From: Bdellovibrionales bacterium
Lineage (GTDB): Bacteria; Bdellovibrionota; Bdellovibrionia; Bdellovibrionales; JAMPXM01
Length of the DNA stretch: 64,000 nt
Assembly (NCBI GenBank): GCA_016713885.1
Contig: JADJOF010000003.1
Location: 62,001-126,000, forward strand
Direction of reading: 5' to 3'
Positions within the stretch are counted from its first letter, which is position 1; each line of letters starts with the position of its first letter. The notes under the pieces were generated by a model. The model saw only the letters and a list, made by a program, of their open reading frames with translations. It was not told where the DNA came from and did not search any database. This document shows, piece by piece, positions 1-10,134 of this stretch. The translations under genes were made by a program, and so were the position numbers.

Positions 1-1823
1 TCGTTTTGTGGACTCTATGATACTAGAAGCCGACATGGTCCAGGGTTCGATGCCCTCTGTCAGTGGAAAGCCAGTCCATGCCGTGACTTTGTGATTGGCA
101 AAGCCCAAGAGACGATCGGCGCTTCCTGACTCATAGAGATCGACGGCGTTCATTCCATCGGTGGAGGCAAATGAATAGCTGATGGCAGATGTCAATCGCG
201 ATTGATGATGCCGAAATTCAACTTCGAAGCCTTTGATCCTGTTCGAGTAAAGTTCTGGTAGGAGTCGACGTTGTTGCCGAGACCATCAATGATCGTGGTG
301 TAGATAATGGGGTTTTCAATTTTTGTAAAATACACGTTGAGAGTTAAGTGGGTGCTTGGGCTCAAAGCTCGGCCGACCTCGATCTCATAGGTCTCGGTTT
401 CTTCTGGTCGAATACTGGGATTGAGACTGATGTTCTCTATCGACGGTGCTCGGTAAGCGAGGGAGGTCAGCGCTTTGAAGTGCCAAGGTTCGAGGATTTT
501 CGTGAGACTGATGCGAGGCACTGTCGACGATGGAACACGGGAGCTGGATTGATGCCTCAAGCCTGCCGTGAGTTCGCCGACTGAAAGCGACTGCGAGAGT
601 TCCCCAAAAAACGACGTCGCATTTTGTTCGAATCGTTCGCTGGGGTTGAGCGCCGGAAAGAACTTTCCATTTGGAGCTGTGCCGTCACTCCTGGAGTGTC
701 CAGTTTCAACTCGGTGCTCGACTCCAAACGCCAAGAATCCGTTTTCGATGGTTGTCTTGGCCATGAGACGAGTGAGGTGCTGCGTGTACGCTTTGTCGCA
801 GAAATTTCCGGAGGAAGCAAGTGTCGGGTCTTTGGCGAGCCAGGGGGCTTGGTAAGCGTAGTTGTAATGAGGTGAGATGATCCAGTTGTTAGCCGCAAAG
901 TCTCTTGAAATCGAGGCCTGTCCCATGAGAAATCGAATGAGGACGCCTTGTGGTTCGGGGGTTCCGTAGCTTGCACGATGAACCAAATCGACATCGTCGT
1001 AGAGTGCGCGAAAGTTCCAATTCGAGATCGTGGTCTGAAAGATCGCTGTTTTTGGAGCAAGTAAGCTTTGGCCTGCAAGTTCAGCACGGTCAGAAGCGGA
1101 GTCACCTGCGAGTGAGTTGTAGGTTCCATCGGCAGTTCTGTGCATCGTCCCAGTGATGAGAGCGCCATAGGTATCGGTGTTCAAAGTGACAGTGGCGCCA
1201 GCTCGTCCGAGATGACCAGCGGTATCAAGACCAACTCGAGTTTCTGACGTAAAGGTCGGGCTTAATGGTGAATTTGCGCTTGTCGTCTTGATATCGACAA
1301 CGGCGACTTCGGCAAGACCGCCGAAAATGACTGATCCAGGTCCGCGAATAATCTGAATCTGCTCGATCGATGAAAGTGGAATGCGGTCGCCGATGAGAAA
1401 AACATTAAATGCCGCTTCGTTCCACTCAAAGCCGTCAATGCGAAAGAGAACTTTTCCCTCATGGGCCCAGACTCCGCGAACGCCAAGACCAGTTGTTTGT
1501 GCGACATCGGAGGCAAGGGAGAGGCCTGGAATTCGTTCGAGAAGTTCGCCGAGATCGCGTGCTCCAGATGCCCGAATTTCGTCTCGGGTCATGAGACTGA
1601 TGATGCCTGGCGCCTCTCGGATGGATGAGCTTCGAGAGGATGCGATGGTGACCGGCAGCGCCATGAGGTCTTCTAGACTTAGGTCAGAAACAGGGCCCGA
1701 TTCGGGAGTTTCTACAGCGGTTTCTACTGTGCTTGCATACGTAGGTCGTAGTGGGCTTAACAGCAGGCTAAGACTCAGATTTAAAACGGCCATTTTGCTG
1801 CGCGTCGCTGGACTCATCTTCAT
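1..1823 (-). CDS. TonB-dependent outer-membrane receptor, 3'-partial, one frameshift
   Basis: Outer-membrane receptor for energised uptake of an unidentified ligand. A hydrophobic signal segment is followed by a TonB plug: DEIRASGARDLGELLERIPG, then RIDGFEWNE and IRGPGSVIFGG. A long beta-barrel region follows (HRVETGHSRSDG, GLRHQSSSR, AYRAPSIENISLNPSIRPEE). Reading stops at 192, but adding one base at the CC of 230-231 restores a frame that stays open to the window edge with barrel-like sequence (GFEVEFRHHQSR, SYSFASTDGMN), so the real gene continues past position 1. A TTG at 1838 is an alternative start; I prefer the ATG at 1823. It is head to head with the histidine kinase. The ligand cannot be told from sequence. 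Sure of the family, fairly sure of the frameshift. Confidence 0.85.
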
Positions 1824-1837
1824 AGGACTATTCTGCA

Positions 1838-3570
1838 ATGGTCCCCACTGAACAGAAAGCAGAGACTCGTCGAGTCGAACTCGACTTGTGCAGTCGGACG
1901 AAAAAACCGAGAAGACTAACGATGTCCCCGCATGTTCGCAACAGCTCCCCAGTCGAAAGTGTCCGATCAGGCTTCGTGCTCCGGTCCCTACGGCATTTTA
2001 TGCGGAGGCTCTTGTTTATCAAGGCCGGCAAGAAACCGATTGCGGATATCGTACTCGAGGCTCAGCGTGTGGCGCTGGCTTCGGCGCTCGCATTTGCGGC
2101 CGTCGTACTGATCGTTTTCGACTTGTTTTTTTCGGCTCATCAATTGATTGATCGAGCCCAGGCCGATTCAAGTCTACTCGGACAGTATTCAGCTGCCGCC
2201 TTGATTTTTGATGATGAGGTTGAGATTCGCCGTATCGTTGAAGCTGCGGGGTCGCTTGCTGATCGCGAAGTTTTGCTTAGAAATCGTGACGGCGCTATGT
2301 TCTCGAATTTACCCGAACTTTCTGATGCGGCCCATATCCTTCGAGATTGTGAAGGGTTCCGGTGCTTTAAAGTGCTAAGCGATGACCGTTCGGCGGTGAC
2401 GATGTGGCATGATGGGATCGTGGCCTATCGCAAGATCTACGATGGTCGACTGGTTGTGGGCGAGGTGATTCTCAAGCACTCCATTCGACCGTTGATCCGC
2501 CGAGCCATTACAATGCTTGTATTTCTTCTCTTGGCTGGTGTGATGGGTCTACTTTCTGCTCGATTCATAGGCCGAAAGACGTCCCAACGAGTTCACGATT
2601 CCTTTGCGAGCTTTATCCAGGTCATTCGCGACATTTCACAGCAAGAGAACTTTAAACTTCGGGTAAGAAGTCAGGCCGGGCATTCGATTGAGGTCACTGA
2701 ACTTGAGGATCTCGCAGGCGAGTTTGATCGCATGATCGACCGCATTGAGGTTCGCGACCAGTTTCTTGAATTGATGAATAAGGATCTGGAGGAGCGTGTT
2801 GAACAACGAACTCGAGATCTCGCTGCTGAACGCGAGAAGTCGGTCGAATCCGCGCGACTCGCCTCACTTGGTGAAATGGCGAGTGGGATCGCGCATGAGA
2901 TCAATAATCCCTTGGCCATTATCAAAGCGAGTGCTGAGCAGCTTCTTTCTTTCTCAGAAGAGGAAGATGGAGAAGTGTTGGGGACAAGATCCAAGTCCAG
3001 TATTGACCGGATCAACAAAGTTGCCGATCGGATTAGCAAAATTATCAATGGCCTTCGAACCTTTGCACGCGATGGAAAACACGATCAGTTCGAGTCCGTG
3101 ACCATCGATCATATCGTTCACGACACGCTTGATTTTTGTTTGGCACGTTTTAGAAACCATGGCGTTCATCTTGACCATGAGCGGGTGGATAAGGGAATTG
3201 TCGTTAGTTGTCGCCAGGTTCAAGTGTCGCAGGTGCTATTGAATCTTCTTAATAACTCATTTGATGCTTTGCTTGCATCAAAAGTGTCTCATCCCAGGGT
3301 TTCAATTGAGTGTCGCGAAACGAAGCAGTCGGTTGAGTTGGTTGTTGCCGACAACGGGCCGGGGATTCCGGTTGATTTGCGCGATAAGGTGCTTCTTCCG
3401 TTCTTTACGACGAAAGAGGTCGGCAAGGGGACCGGACTGGGTCTCAGTATCTCGCGGTCGATCATGGCCGATCATGGAGGGGAGCTTATTGTTGAAGCCC
3501 CCATCGTGGCGCTTGTATCGTTATGAGATTTCCAAAGACGATCGCTGGCGTTCGTTCACCTGCCGCCTGA
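1838..3570 (+). CDS. Membrane sensor histidine kinase, frameshift near the C-terminus
   Basis: Inner-membrane sensor kinase. A first membrane segment (VALASALAFAAVVLIVFDLF), a periplasmic sensor of about 120 residues, a second segment (AITMLVFLLLAGVMGLLSA), a HAMP-like linker and a coiled coil lead to the kinase core. That core has the H-box (GIAHEINNP), N-box (LLNLLNNSFDAL), G1 (VADNGPGIP), F-box (FFTTK) and G2 (GKGTGLGLSIS). The as-read frame runs to 3526. Adding one C to the C5 run at 3498-3502 gives a better ending (RGACIVMRFPKTIAGV) with a TGA at 3568-3570. The start is uncertain: ATG 1838 has an AGGA upstream, ATG 1922 is also possible. No cognate regulator is adjacent. The divergent TonB receptor is a possible target, which is inference only. 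Confidence 0.85.
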
Positions 3571-3665
3571 GAGCGATGTCTCAAACTGGTTGGCACATGT
3601 TTGATGTGCAGTCGCAATGGGAAAATGCCGATAAGAAATAAGGTATTGGAGCGACGGAGCATCGA

Positions 3666-4415
3666 ATGAAAGAAGAAATTTTAGTTTTCTGGTTGGGCAA
3701 CAAACGCTTTGGGATTCGCATCTCAGAGGTCAGCGAAATTGTTTCTCTCGACGGGCCCTTTGTTGAGGTCCCCGTGAAGGGAACGAGGTTCGGTTCGATC
3801 GGACAGGTTCAAGTTCGCGAGCGTGTTCTACCGGTCTTAAACTTAAGACAGCTTCTGGGGCAGTCCTCTTGGCAGCAGTACTGTTCAGAGCTCTCGAAGC
3901 TTCTCGCTGAGCGAGAAGAAGACCATCGAAAGTGGATCACAGAGCTTGAAGCTTGCGTGCGCGAGGGCCGCAACTTTAGTTTATCTCTTGATGGCAATGG
4001 CTGTGCATTTGGTCGGTGGTACAATCAGTTTAAGACCCATGACCGTCGCCTTGGGCAAATGCTAAAGCTTTTCGATATTCCCCATAAGAAGATTCATGCG
4101 CTTGGTCGGGACATTCTCGAACTGGCCACTCGTTCCGGAAAAGAGGCAGCCCTAGAAAGAATTGCCCTACTCAGACAGGCGGAGCTGAGTGAGCTATTAA
4201 ATCTCTTTGCGAAGACCCGAGAGATTTTGGCGATTCCGGTCGAACCGATCGGGATTATGACTCGTGATCTTGTTCTGCCAGTTGATAACGTCGAGACGAT
4301 CCAATCTGGGGAACTTGATACCGATGGACGGGTGTACGTCATGGGTGACGGAGGCCTAGTGCCAGCGCTGCAGGCTGACTTGCTCCGTATGGAAGCGATG
4401 AGTGAGGCGGCTTAG
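3666..4415 (+). CDS. CheW-like coupling protein with inserted CZB zinc-binding domain
   Basis: Scaffold-type chemotaxis protein. Residues 1-65 and about 190-245 form the two halves of a CheW fold (ILVFWLGNKRFGIRISEVSE; VRERVLPVLNLRQLL; RDLVLPVDNVETI). Between them, about residues 70-170, lies a chemoreceptor zinc-binding (CZB) domain with the full ligand set: His87 (DHRKW), Cys113 (GNGCAFGRWY), His140 and His144 (IPHKKIH). CZB domains are known in chemoreceptors and diguanylate cyclases as zinc/oxidant sensors, so this CheW probably responds to zinc or hypochlorous-type oxidants itself. It converges on cheB with a 4-nt overlap. Length 249 aa against about 160 for a plain CheW. Start ATG 3666. 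Confidence 0.85.
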   Translation: MKEEILVFWLGNKRFGIRISEVSEIVSLDGPFVEVPVKGTRFGSIGQVQVRERVLPVLNLRQLLGQSSWQQYCSELSKLLAEREEDHRKWITELEACVREGRNFSLSLDGNGCAFGRWYNQFKTHDRRLGQMLKLFDIPHKKIHALGRDILELATRSGKEAALERIALLRQAELSELLNLFAKTREILAIPVEPIGIMTRDLVLPVDNVETIQSGELDTDGRVYVMGDGGLVPALQADLLRMEAMSEAA

Positions 4416-5482
4416 GCCGCCGCGATGTCGCGTTTCTTGAGTTCTGTGATCAGTGCTCCAGCGAGTTTACCGAGCGGGAGCATTTCTTTGACGGCGCCGA
4501 TCTCGTAGGCCGCTTTGGGCATTCCCCAAACCACTGAACTTTTTTCGTCTTGGCAATAGGTCGTAGCACCAGCATTCTTCATCGCCAGCAATCCAGCAGC
4601 GCCGTCCTTGCCCATGCCGGTGAGGACAAGGCCAACGGCATTTGCTCCGGCATATTTCGCGACACTTCGGAAGAGGACATCGGCAGCGGGACGGACACTG
4701 TGTTCAGGCGCCTCTTGATTGAGTTTCACATAGTAATAGGCACCACTGCGATGCAGCTCCATATGAAAGTTGCCGGGAGCCAGCAGCGCTAGACCTGGAA
4801 GGACGCGGTCGCCGTCTTTGGCTTCACGAACTTCAAAGCGACAAACGGTCGACAGGGTTCGGGCAAACTGTGCTGTGAATACCGGCGGCATATGCTGAAC
4901 GATAACAGTGCCGGGAATATCGTGAGGCATTTCGGTGAGTACCGCCTTGAGTGCTTCGGTGCCACCAGTGCTTGCTGCAATAGCTAAAATTTGATGCGTT
5001 GTTTTTTCAAGCGCCGTGCGACCTCCACCGCTGATGGAGTTGGGAGTCGCCGTTGGCGGTTTGATTTTAAGTCGCGGTACAAGGTGAGCCTTGGCGGCGA
5101 CGCGCAGGCGCTGCACGAGTTGCGTGCGAAGCTCATCCATTCCTTTTTTGACGTCGATCGCGGGCTTCTCGATGACGTCGATCGCGCCGGCTTCGAGGGC
5201 TCGCAGTGAGAGCTGTGAACCTTTTGTTGAGAGACTTGAAACGATCACCGTTCGAATGGGGAAGTGCTGCATCACCTTCTCAAGAAAAGTAACGCCGTCC
5301 ATTCTTGGCATCTCGATATCGAGAGTCATGACATCAGGTTTAAGGTCCACAAGAAGCTGGCGGGCGACATAGGGATCTGGTGCCGTGCCGACAACTTCCA
5401 TATCAGGTTCTGACGAGATAAAGTGTTGAAGAAGGCTTCGAATGACAGCGGAGTCGTCGACGATCAAGACTTTGATTTTCAT
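4412..5482 (-). CDS. cheB: CheB receptor methylesterase/glutamine deamidase
   Basis: Removes methyl groups from chemoreceptor glutamates during adaptation. An N-terminal receiver (LIVDDSAV; phospho-acceptor Asp55 in MTLDIEMPRMDG) is joined by a linker to the methylesterase. The whole catalytic triad is present: Ser171 (AIAASTGG), His197 (VQHMPP) and Asp293 (TGMGKDGA). 356 aa is the normal family length. It is the last gene of the minus-strand chemosensory operon. Its ATG overlaps the TGA of the CheD fusion gene by 4 nt, so it is probably translationally coupled. It is the only catalytically complete CheB here. Confidence 0.95.
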   Translation of the reverse strand: MKIKVLIVDDSAVIRSLLQHFISSEPDMEVVGTAPDPYVARQLLVDLKPDVMTLDIEMPRMDGVTFLEKVMQHFPIRTVIVSSLSTKGSQLSLRALEAGAIDVIEKPAIDVKKGMDELRTQLVQRLRVAAKAHLVPRLKIKPPTATPNSISGGGRTALEKTTHQILAIAASTGGTEALKAVLTEMPHDIPGTVIVQHMPPVFTAQFARTLSTVCRFEVREAKDGDRVLPGLALLAPGNFHMELHRSGAYYYVKLNQEAPEHSVRPAADVLFRSVAKYAGANAVGLVLTGMGKDGAAGLLAMKNAGATTYCQDEKSSVVWGMPKAAYEIGAVKEMLPLGKLAGALITELKKRDIAAA

Positions 5483-7044
5483 GCTGCAACTCGCTTGCTT
5501 CTCATCATTAAGATGGCTGGTCCAATTTCATGAGCTGATAAAACTTCGCTGGGAAGGCCCTCGGCAATGAGTGCCTCCATGGCATGTGGAAATACGACAC
5601 CCGAAGGACTGTCGACAAAGAGTGTGCCGCCGCTATTGACGAAGTCGCGGGCGCCTTGAACACCGTCGGCGCCGAATGTGCTAGTGACGATGCCGAGTGA
5701 TCGTGGTCCAAGCTGGCTGCTGACGAGGCTTTTGAAGAGAACGTCGCCTGATGGTGTCTGTCCCATGACGGATTCGCCTTGCACGAGTTTTGCCGTGAGG
5801 AGGCCATTGCGTTCGCTGACGGTAACATGACTTCCCGCTGGCGCGACGTTGACTGAGCCAACGCGAAGCGGTTCGCCATCGCGAATCACGCGAAAGTTCA
5901 ATCCCGTTGATTTGTGTGACGTTGCGAGCTTCTTGCACCATGTCTCAGCGAACCCAGAAATCGTCGAGCAGCTGATGACGACCGGAGGAGTATCGGAGGC
6001 AAAACCTTCAACCATTTGGACGAGTCGCTGTTCTGCACCGGCGTTGCCAGAGATCGCAACAAGATCGAGAGTGCCGCTTGATTTTCTGCCCAGTACCGGC
6101 GGGCTCTTGCGAACGGGCTCGGTGCTCTTACTGCGACTGAGATATTTTTTTAAATCGACCGACGCCGCAGCGCGGACTTTCGCAACAAGTTGATCAGCCA
6201 TCTGTTTTAAGACGATCGGATCAAACTGCGATGGTTTATGAACAAACTCGATCGCGCCAAGCTCGAGAGCTCGCAGGGCCGCATCGCCATCGGCTTGAAG
6301 CGACGAGACCATGACCACGGGGATCGGGAGATGCTGCATCAGTTTTTCGAGAAATGCGACGCCGTTCATCTTTGGCATTTCGATATCGAGGGTGATGACG
6401 TCGGGCTTTTCTTTGACAATAAGTTCGCGGGCGATATAGACGTCGGCGGCTGTGCCAACGACGGTCAACCCGTTGGCTTTGAACGCGTTACTTAGAAGCG
6501 ACCGCACAGTTGCGGAGTCGTCGACAATGAGAACGCGTACGGATTTGGCTACTCGCAGGGAGGAGTCTTTGATTCCAGATTCGCGCTCACTTGACAGTGT
6601 CGAGGTGAGCTTGAACTCAGGAATACGAATGGAAACACGGCGGCCCGATGTTCCGCCGGTATCGCTTTGCATAATCGGTATTCGCTGGCTGCGGAGAAAG
6701 GTCTCTGCGACTTCGACATTGCGCTCGCCAATTTGCGTGAGTCTTGTGGTTCCCTCGAACATCTTTGCGCCGCCAACGACAATGGCACGAAGGTTCTCTT
6801 TTCTTGCTCCTCGCTCAATGGCAAGATCAAGCACGGCTTTGAGCGAGAACTCGCCGTGTCGACACGTCGGCGTTTCGCCGGCCATGACTTCGGGCAAGAC
6901 GTGATGGTTCATCGCGATGACGTTGTTTGTCTGATCTATCAAAATAACAGAGACGCAAGAGCCCAAAATTGTACCGATCTCTCCTGTCGAGCCGGTGATA
7001 ACGCCAATCTGGCCAGGATAGAGAAAGAGAGGACTTACGTTCAT
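5479..7044 (-). CDS. CheD-receiver-degenerate CheB fusion protein
   Basis: A 521-residue three-part chemotaxis protein. Residues 1-150 are CheD, the receptor glutamine deamidase, with its active-site neighbourhood intact (Thr25, Cys30 in GTILGSCVSVILID, His47 in AMNHHVLP, GGAKMFEGT). Residues 168-290 are a receiver with DDS and phospho-acceptor Asp220 (VITLDIEMPKMNG). Residues 325-510 look like a CheB catalytic domain, but only the Ser (Ser332, VAISGNAG) and Asp (Asp460, TSTFGADG) positions survive. The QHMP histidine region is replaced by SCSTIS (about Ser360), so methylesterase activity should be lost. It overlaps both neighbours by 4 nt. Inference: phosphorylation of the receiver gates CheD, and the CheB-like part docks receptors. 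Confidence 0.88.
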   Translation of the reverse strand: MNVSPLFLYPGQIGVITGSTGEIGTILGSCVSVILIDQTNNVIAMNHHVLPEVMAGETPTCRHGEFSLKAVLDLAIERGARKENLRAIVVGGAKMFEGTTRLTQIGERNVEVAETFLRSQRIPIMQSDTGGTSGRRVSIRIPEFKLTSTLSSERESGIKDSSLRVAKSVRVLIVDDSATVRSLLSNAFKANGLTVVGTAADVYIARELIVKEKPDVITLDIEMPKMNGVAFLEKLMQHLPIPVVMVSSLQADGDAALRALELGAIEFVHKPSQFDPIVLKQMADQLVAKVRAAASVDLKKYLSRSKSTEPVRKSPPVLGRKSSGTLDLVAISGNAGAEQRLVQMVEGFASDTPPVVISCSTISGFAETWCKKLATSHKSTGLNFRVIRDGEPLRVGSVNVAPAGSHVTVSERNGLLTAKLVQGESVMGQTPSGDVLFKSLVSSQLGPRSLGIVTSTFGADGVQGARDFVNSGGTLFVDSPSGVVFPHAMEALIAEGLPSEVLSAHEIGPAILMMRSKRVAA

Positions 7045-8029
7045 GCCGCAACCAACTTCTCAACGTCAACGAGTAGAATGACGCCGTCCTTTTCTTGGAG
7101 AATATGGCGGATTGGTCCTTTTGACTCTTGCGCCGCACTGGCCTGTAACGGCTTAAAGCTTGAACGCTCGATTTCAAGGACTTTGTCTGCACGCTCCATC
7201 GGAATGGCGAGCTTGCGATCATTGATCTGGCAAATGACCATGAGGGGATGATTGGTGCCTGCATTGGTTGCAAGTAGGTGAGTCACATTGCACACCGGTA
7301 AAGTCTCTCCGCGAAGTGTGATAAGGCCAATGAGATCACGGCGGGCGACGGGGAGATCTTGGATCTGTCGTTGTTTAATTACTTCGCGAACATGTGATAC
7401 CGGAAGCGCATAGTCGATTCCGTTGAGCGAACAGAGCAAAAAGAAGTCTTTATGCTTCGCTGCTGCCGCGAGGTCGATGTTGGCGGCCGGTGCCCGCATA
7501 ACCTTTGGCTGTTCCACGGTTTTTGCTGGCGTACTGGATGCCTCTCTCGCGGATGGTGCCGCGGCAGGCTCTGTATCTTGTTCGCCCGACTCAAGTGACG
7601 AAAACTCCGCGATAAGGCCTCGGCAGAGATCGAACTCGCCCTTTCGATTCTCATAGGATGTGGGGTCTTCGTCTTGTCCCTCGCTGACACTGTCGATATA
7701 CCGTCGAATGACCGCAAGGCCATCCATGAGGCAAAAACGTACAGTTTCAAAGAATGACGTCGGGGCCGACTTCCATTTCTCTTTTGCGAGCTCTCTTGCG
7801 TCGTCGAGCTCTGATACGATGCTTTCGAACTCGTGCACGAGCTGTTGACCGCTGACGTAACCAAGTGCACCGAGATCACCTTTTAGTGTGTGGATCGGAA
7901 CGAGTAGACCTCGCAGGTCGCCGGGGCCAGAGCCGACCGCTTGTGCCAAGAGCTCCGCTTGTTCAACGAACTGGAGGTTGGTTTCTGCCCCTTTTTCCGA
8001 AGCGAATCTAAAAATGGATCATTTCCCAT
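7041..8029 (-). CDS. Hpt-CheW hybrid protein, one N-terminal frameshift
   Basis: An N-terminal histidine phosphotransfer-like helical domain (motif HTLKGDLGALG) followed by a linker rich in Ala, Glu and Pro and a CheW domain (DFFLLCSLNGIDYALPVSHV, GLITLRGETLPVCNV). The continuous reading frame starts only at 7949 and lacks the first helix. Adding one base in the C4/T5 run at 7988-7996 joins it to an ATG at 8029 that has a good ribosome site (AAGGAG), giving MGNDPFLDSLRKKGAE and onward. It overlaps the CheD fusion by 4 nt. It probably couples receptors to CheA and may also carry phosphate. Domain calls firm; the frameshift correction is my inference. Confidence 0.85.
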
Positions 8030-8038
8030 GGCGACTCC

Positions 8039-10134
8039 TTATGCAGCGGTACTCTCAAGGGCAAGGTTCAGAAAACTTTCGGGAGATACGATGTAGGCGA
8101 CGCGATCAGAACCGAACATTGAGGTTCCCTTGAGGCCTGGGAGGTCGCCGGTCAATGGGTCGAACGGTTTTACAACCGCTTCGAGCTGCCCATCGATTCG
8201 ATCGACGAGAAGACCAATCGTCCGATTCTTCGCCCGCAAGAACACGCATGACTGATTCCCAAGCTCTTTGTTCTCGCGATCGAATGTCATCGACAGCAGC
8301 TCTTGGTACTCACCGGTGATGACGGCATTGCCATCGAGCATACAACGTCTGCGGCCATCGACCTCAAAGAACTGCAGATCCTTGCACGAGACGATACGAT
8401 TGATCCCGTCGAGTGGAATTGCAAAGTGCCGCTGTCCCAGGGTTGCAAGTACGGTCTTCTCGATCATCACAGCGCGTGGCACCGGGATCTCGAGTATAAA
8501 CTGGCTGCCTTTTCCAGGTTCTGACGAAACGAGGATTTTCCGCCGTGCATTTCAACTGCTGTTTTGACGGCATCCATTCCGACGCCGCGGCCCGACACAT
8601 CTGTGACTTGATCGGCCGTGGAAAATCATGGTTCAAAGAGAAGAGCAAAAATCTCATCATCCTTTAGACTCTGCGCTTGTGAATCTTCAATAAGGCCAGC
8701 GGATACCGCTTTCCTCAGAACCTTATCGCGATTGATCCCTTTTCCGTCGTCGCTCACCGTGACGCGAATGACGCCTTGTGATTCATTGGCCGCAATCGTG
8801 ATGGTGCCTGTGTCACTCTTGCCACTTCGAACACGTTCTTCTGGAGCCTCAATGCCGTGATCGACAGAGTTTCGAACCATGTGGGTGAGGCACTGACTGA
8901 GGGCCTTCGAGAGGTTCTTATCGACACCCATCTCAAGTCCCGCGGTCTCCAGCGCCACTTTTTTGCCCGTTGTTCGTGCCGTTTGACGAACGAGGCGAGG
9001 TACCTTTGACAACGCTTTTTCAAGAGGAACCTTGCGGACGCTGACGATAAGACTTTGCAGTTCATCGGTCATCTTATTGAGGTTGACCATCAGATCGCCC
9101 AGGCGGCGACGAAGCTGCGTAATGTCTTGAAAGGATTCGTCGTGTGATGCCACTTGGTCGAAGGTGTTTTTCAACACGATCAGCTCACCCGATAGACGCA
9201 TGAAATCATCAAGCCTTTCGTTTGGAACGAGAATTCCATCGTCTTTGTCTTGAGCACTTTCACTTTTTGAAGCTGAGCTTTTTGTTTTGTCACTCGAGAC
9301 ACCGGTCTCGACTGCAGGCTCATCGTTTCGTTGAAGAGCCTGAAGGGCGCTTTCAATTTGCTGAATCTCAGATTCGAGTGCTTCGTCGGGCTGAGTTTGC
9401 GACTCGATAAAGTTGAAGAGTTGTCGTGAGCAGTCGGCCGCTGTCAGAAAGACGTCGATCATTCCGCCATTGGGTGTGATTTGTCCCTTTCGAATCATCG
9501 ATAGCGCATTTTCAAACTCATGCGACATTTTTGAGAGACGCTGAGCGCCGGGGACGCTGCCGCTGCCGCCTTTGACGGAGTGGACTCGGCGAAAGAGTGA
9601 ATCGACAACGTTGCGATCAAGGGGGATATCTTCCAGCTTTAGAATCTCATTGTCGATTTCGGCGTAAAGGTCGCGAGCTTCTTCGAGGAAGATTCCGCGA
9701 ATTTCGGCAATTTCATTTTGCTCGTTTTTCTCTTCGGCCTCGCGGTGGTCCCGGTACTTCTCGATGATGTCGAGAAGTTTTTTTGCGGTGACGGGCTTTT
9801 CGATCAAGTCATTCACACCAGAGTTTAAACTCTCAATGGCCAGGTCTTTGTCGGCAAAGCCAGTCAGAATGGCAAGTCGGATCTTCTGATCAAATTCGCG
9901 AATGGCCCGAACGACCTCGATTCCGGTGATCTCGGGCATCTTGAAGTCGGTGATAACCGCAAGCGGTGGCCGTGTGCGAACGGCCTCGAGCAGTTCGGGT
10001 GCGCTGTTGAATGCTGTGACTTCATACTGTCGAGGAGACAGAAATTCGGTGACGATCAACATGATGTCCGGCTCATCATCAATGACGTAGATTTGATGAA
10101 TCGGTCGGTTTGCCGTGCCTTCGTTCTGGCTCAT
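8039..10134 (-). CDS. cheA: Hybrid CheA histidine kinase with N-terminal receiver, one stop and one frameshift
   Basis: Central kinase of the chemosensory array. An N-terminal receiver (residues about 14-128, Asp63 in VITDFKMPEITG) is followed by an HPt domain (His185, VHSVKGGSGS), the dimerisation/P4 kinase region (HMVRNSVDHGIEAPEERV, VSDDGKGINRDKV) and the P5 CheW-like domain (TVLATLGQRHFAIPLDGINR). The frame is broken twice. A TGA at 8626-8628 stands where the family has Gly (LLFEP-G-FSTADQVTDVSGRG). One base is missing from the T4 run at 8536-8539, after which P5 continues to 8039. Its ATG overlaps the cheR stop by 4 nt. The N-terminal receiver is unusual for CheA. As read, P5 would be lost. 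Confidence 0.9.

Noticed and set aside
35..60. tRNA T-arm-like GGTTCGA sequence
   Set aside because: It lies inside the corrected TonB receptor reading frame and no acceptor or anticodon stems can be folded around it.
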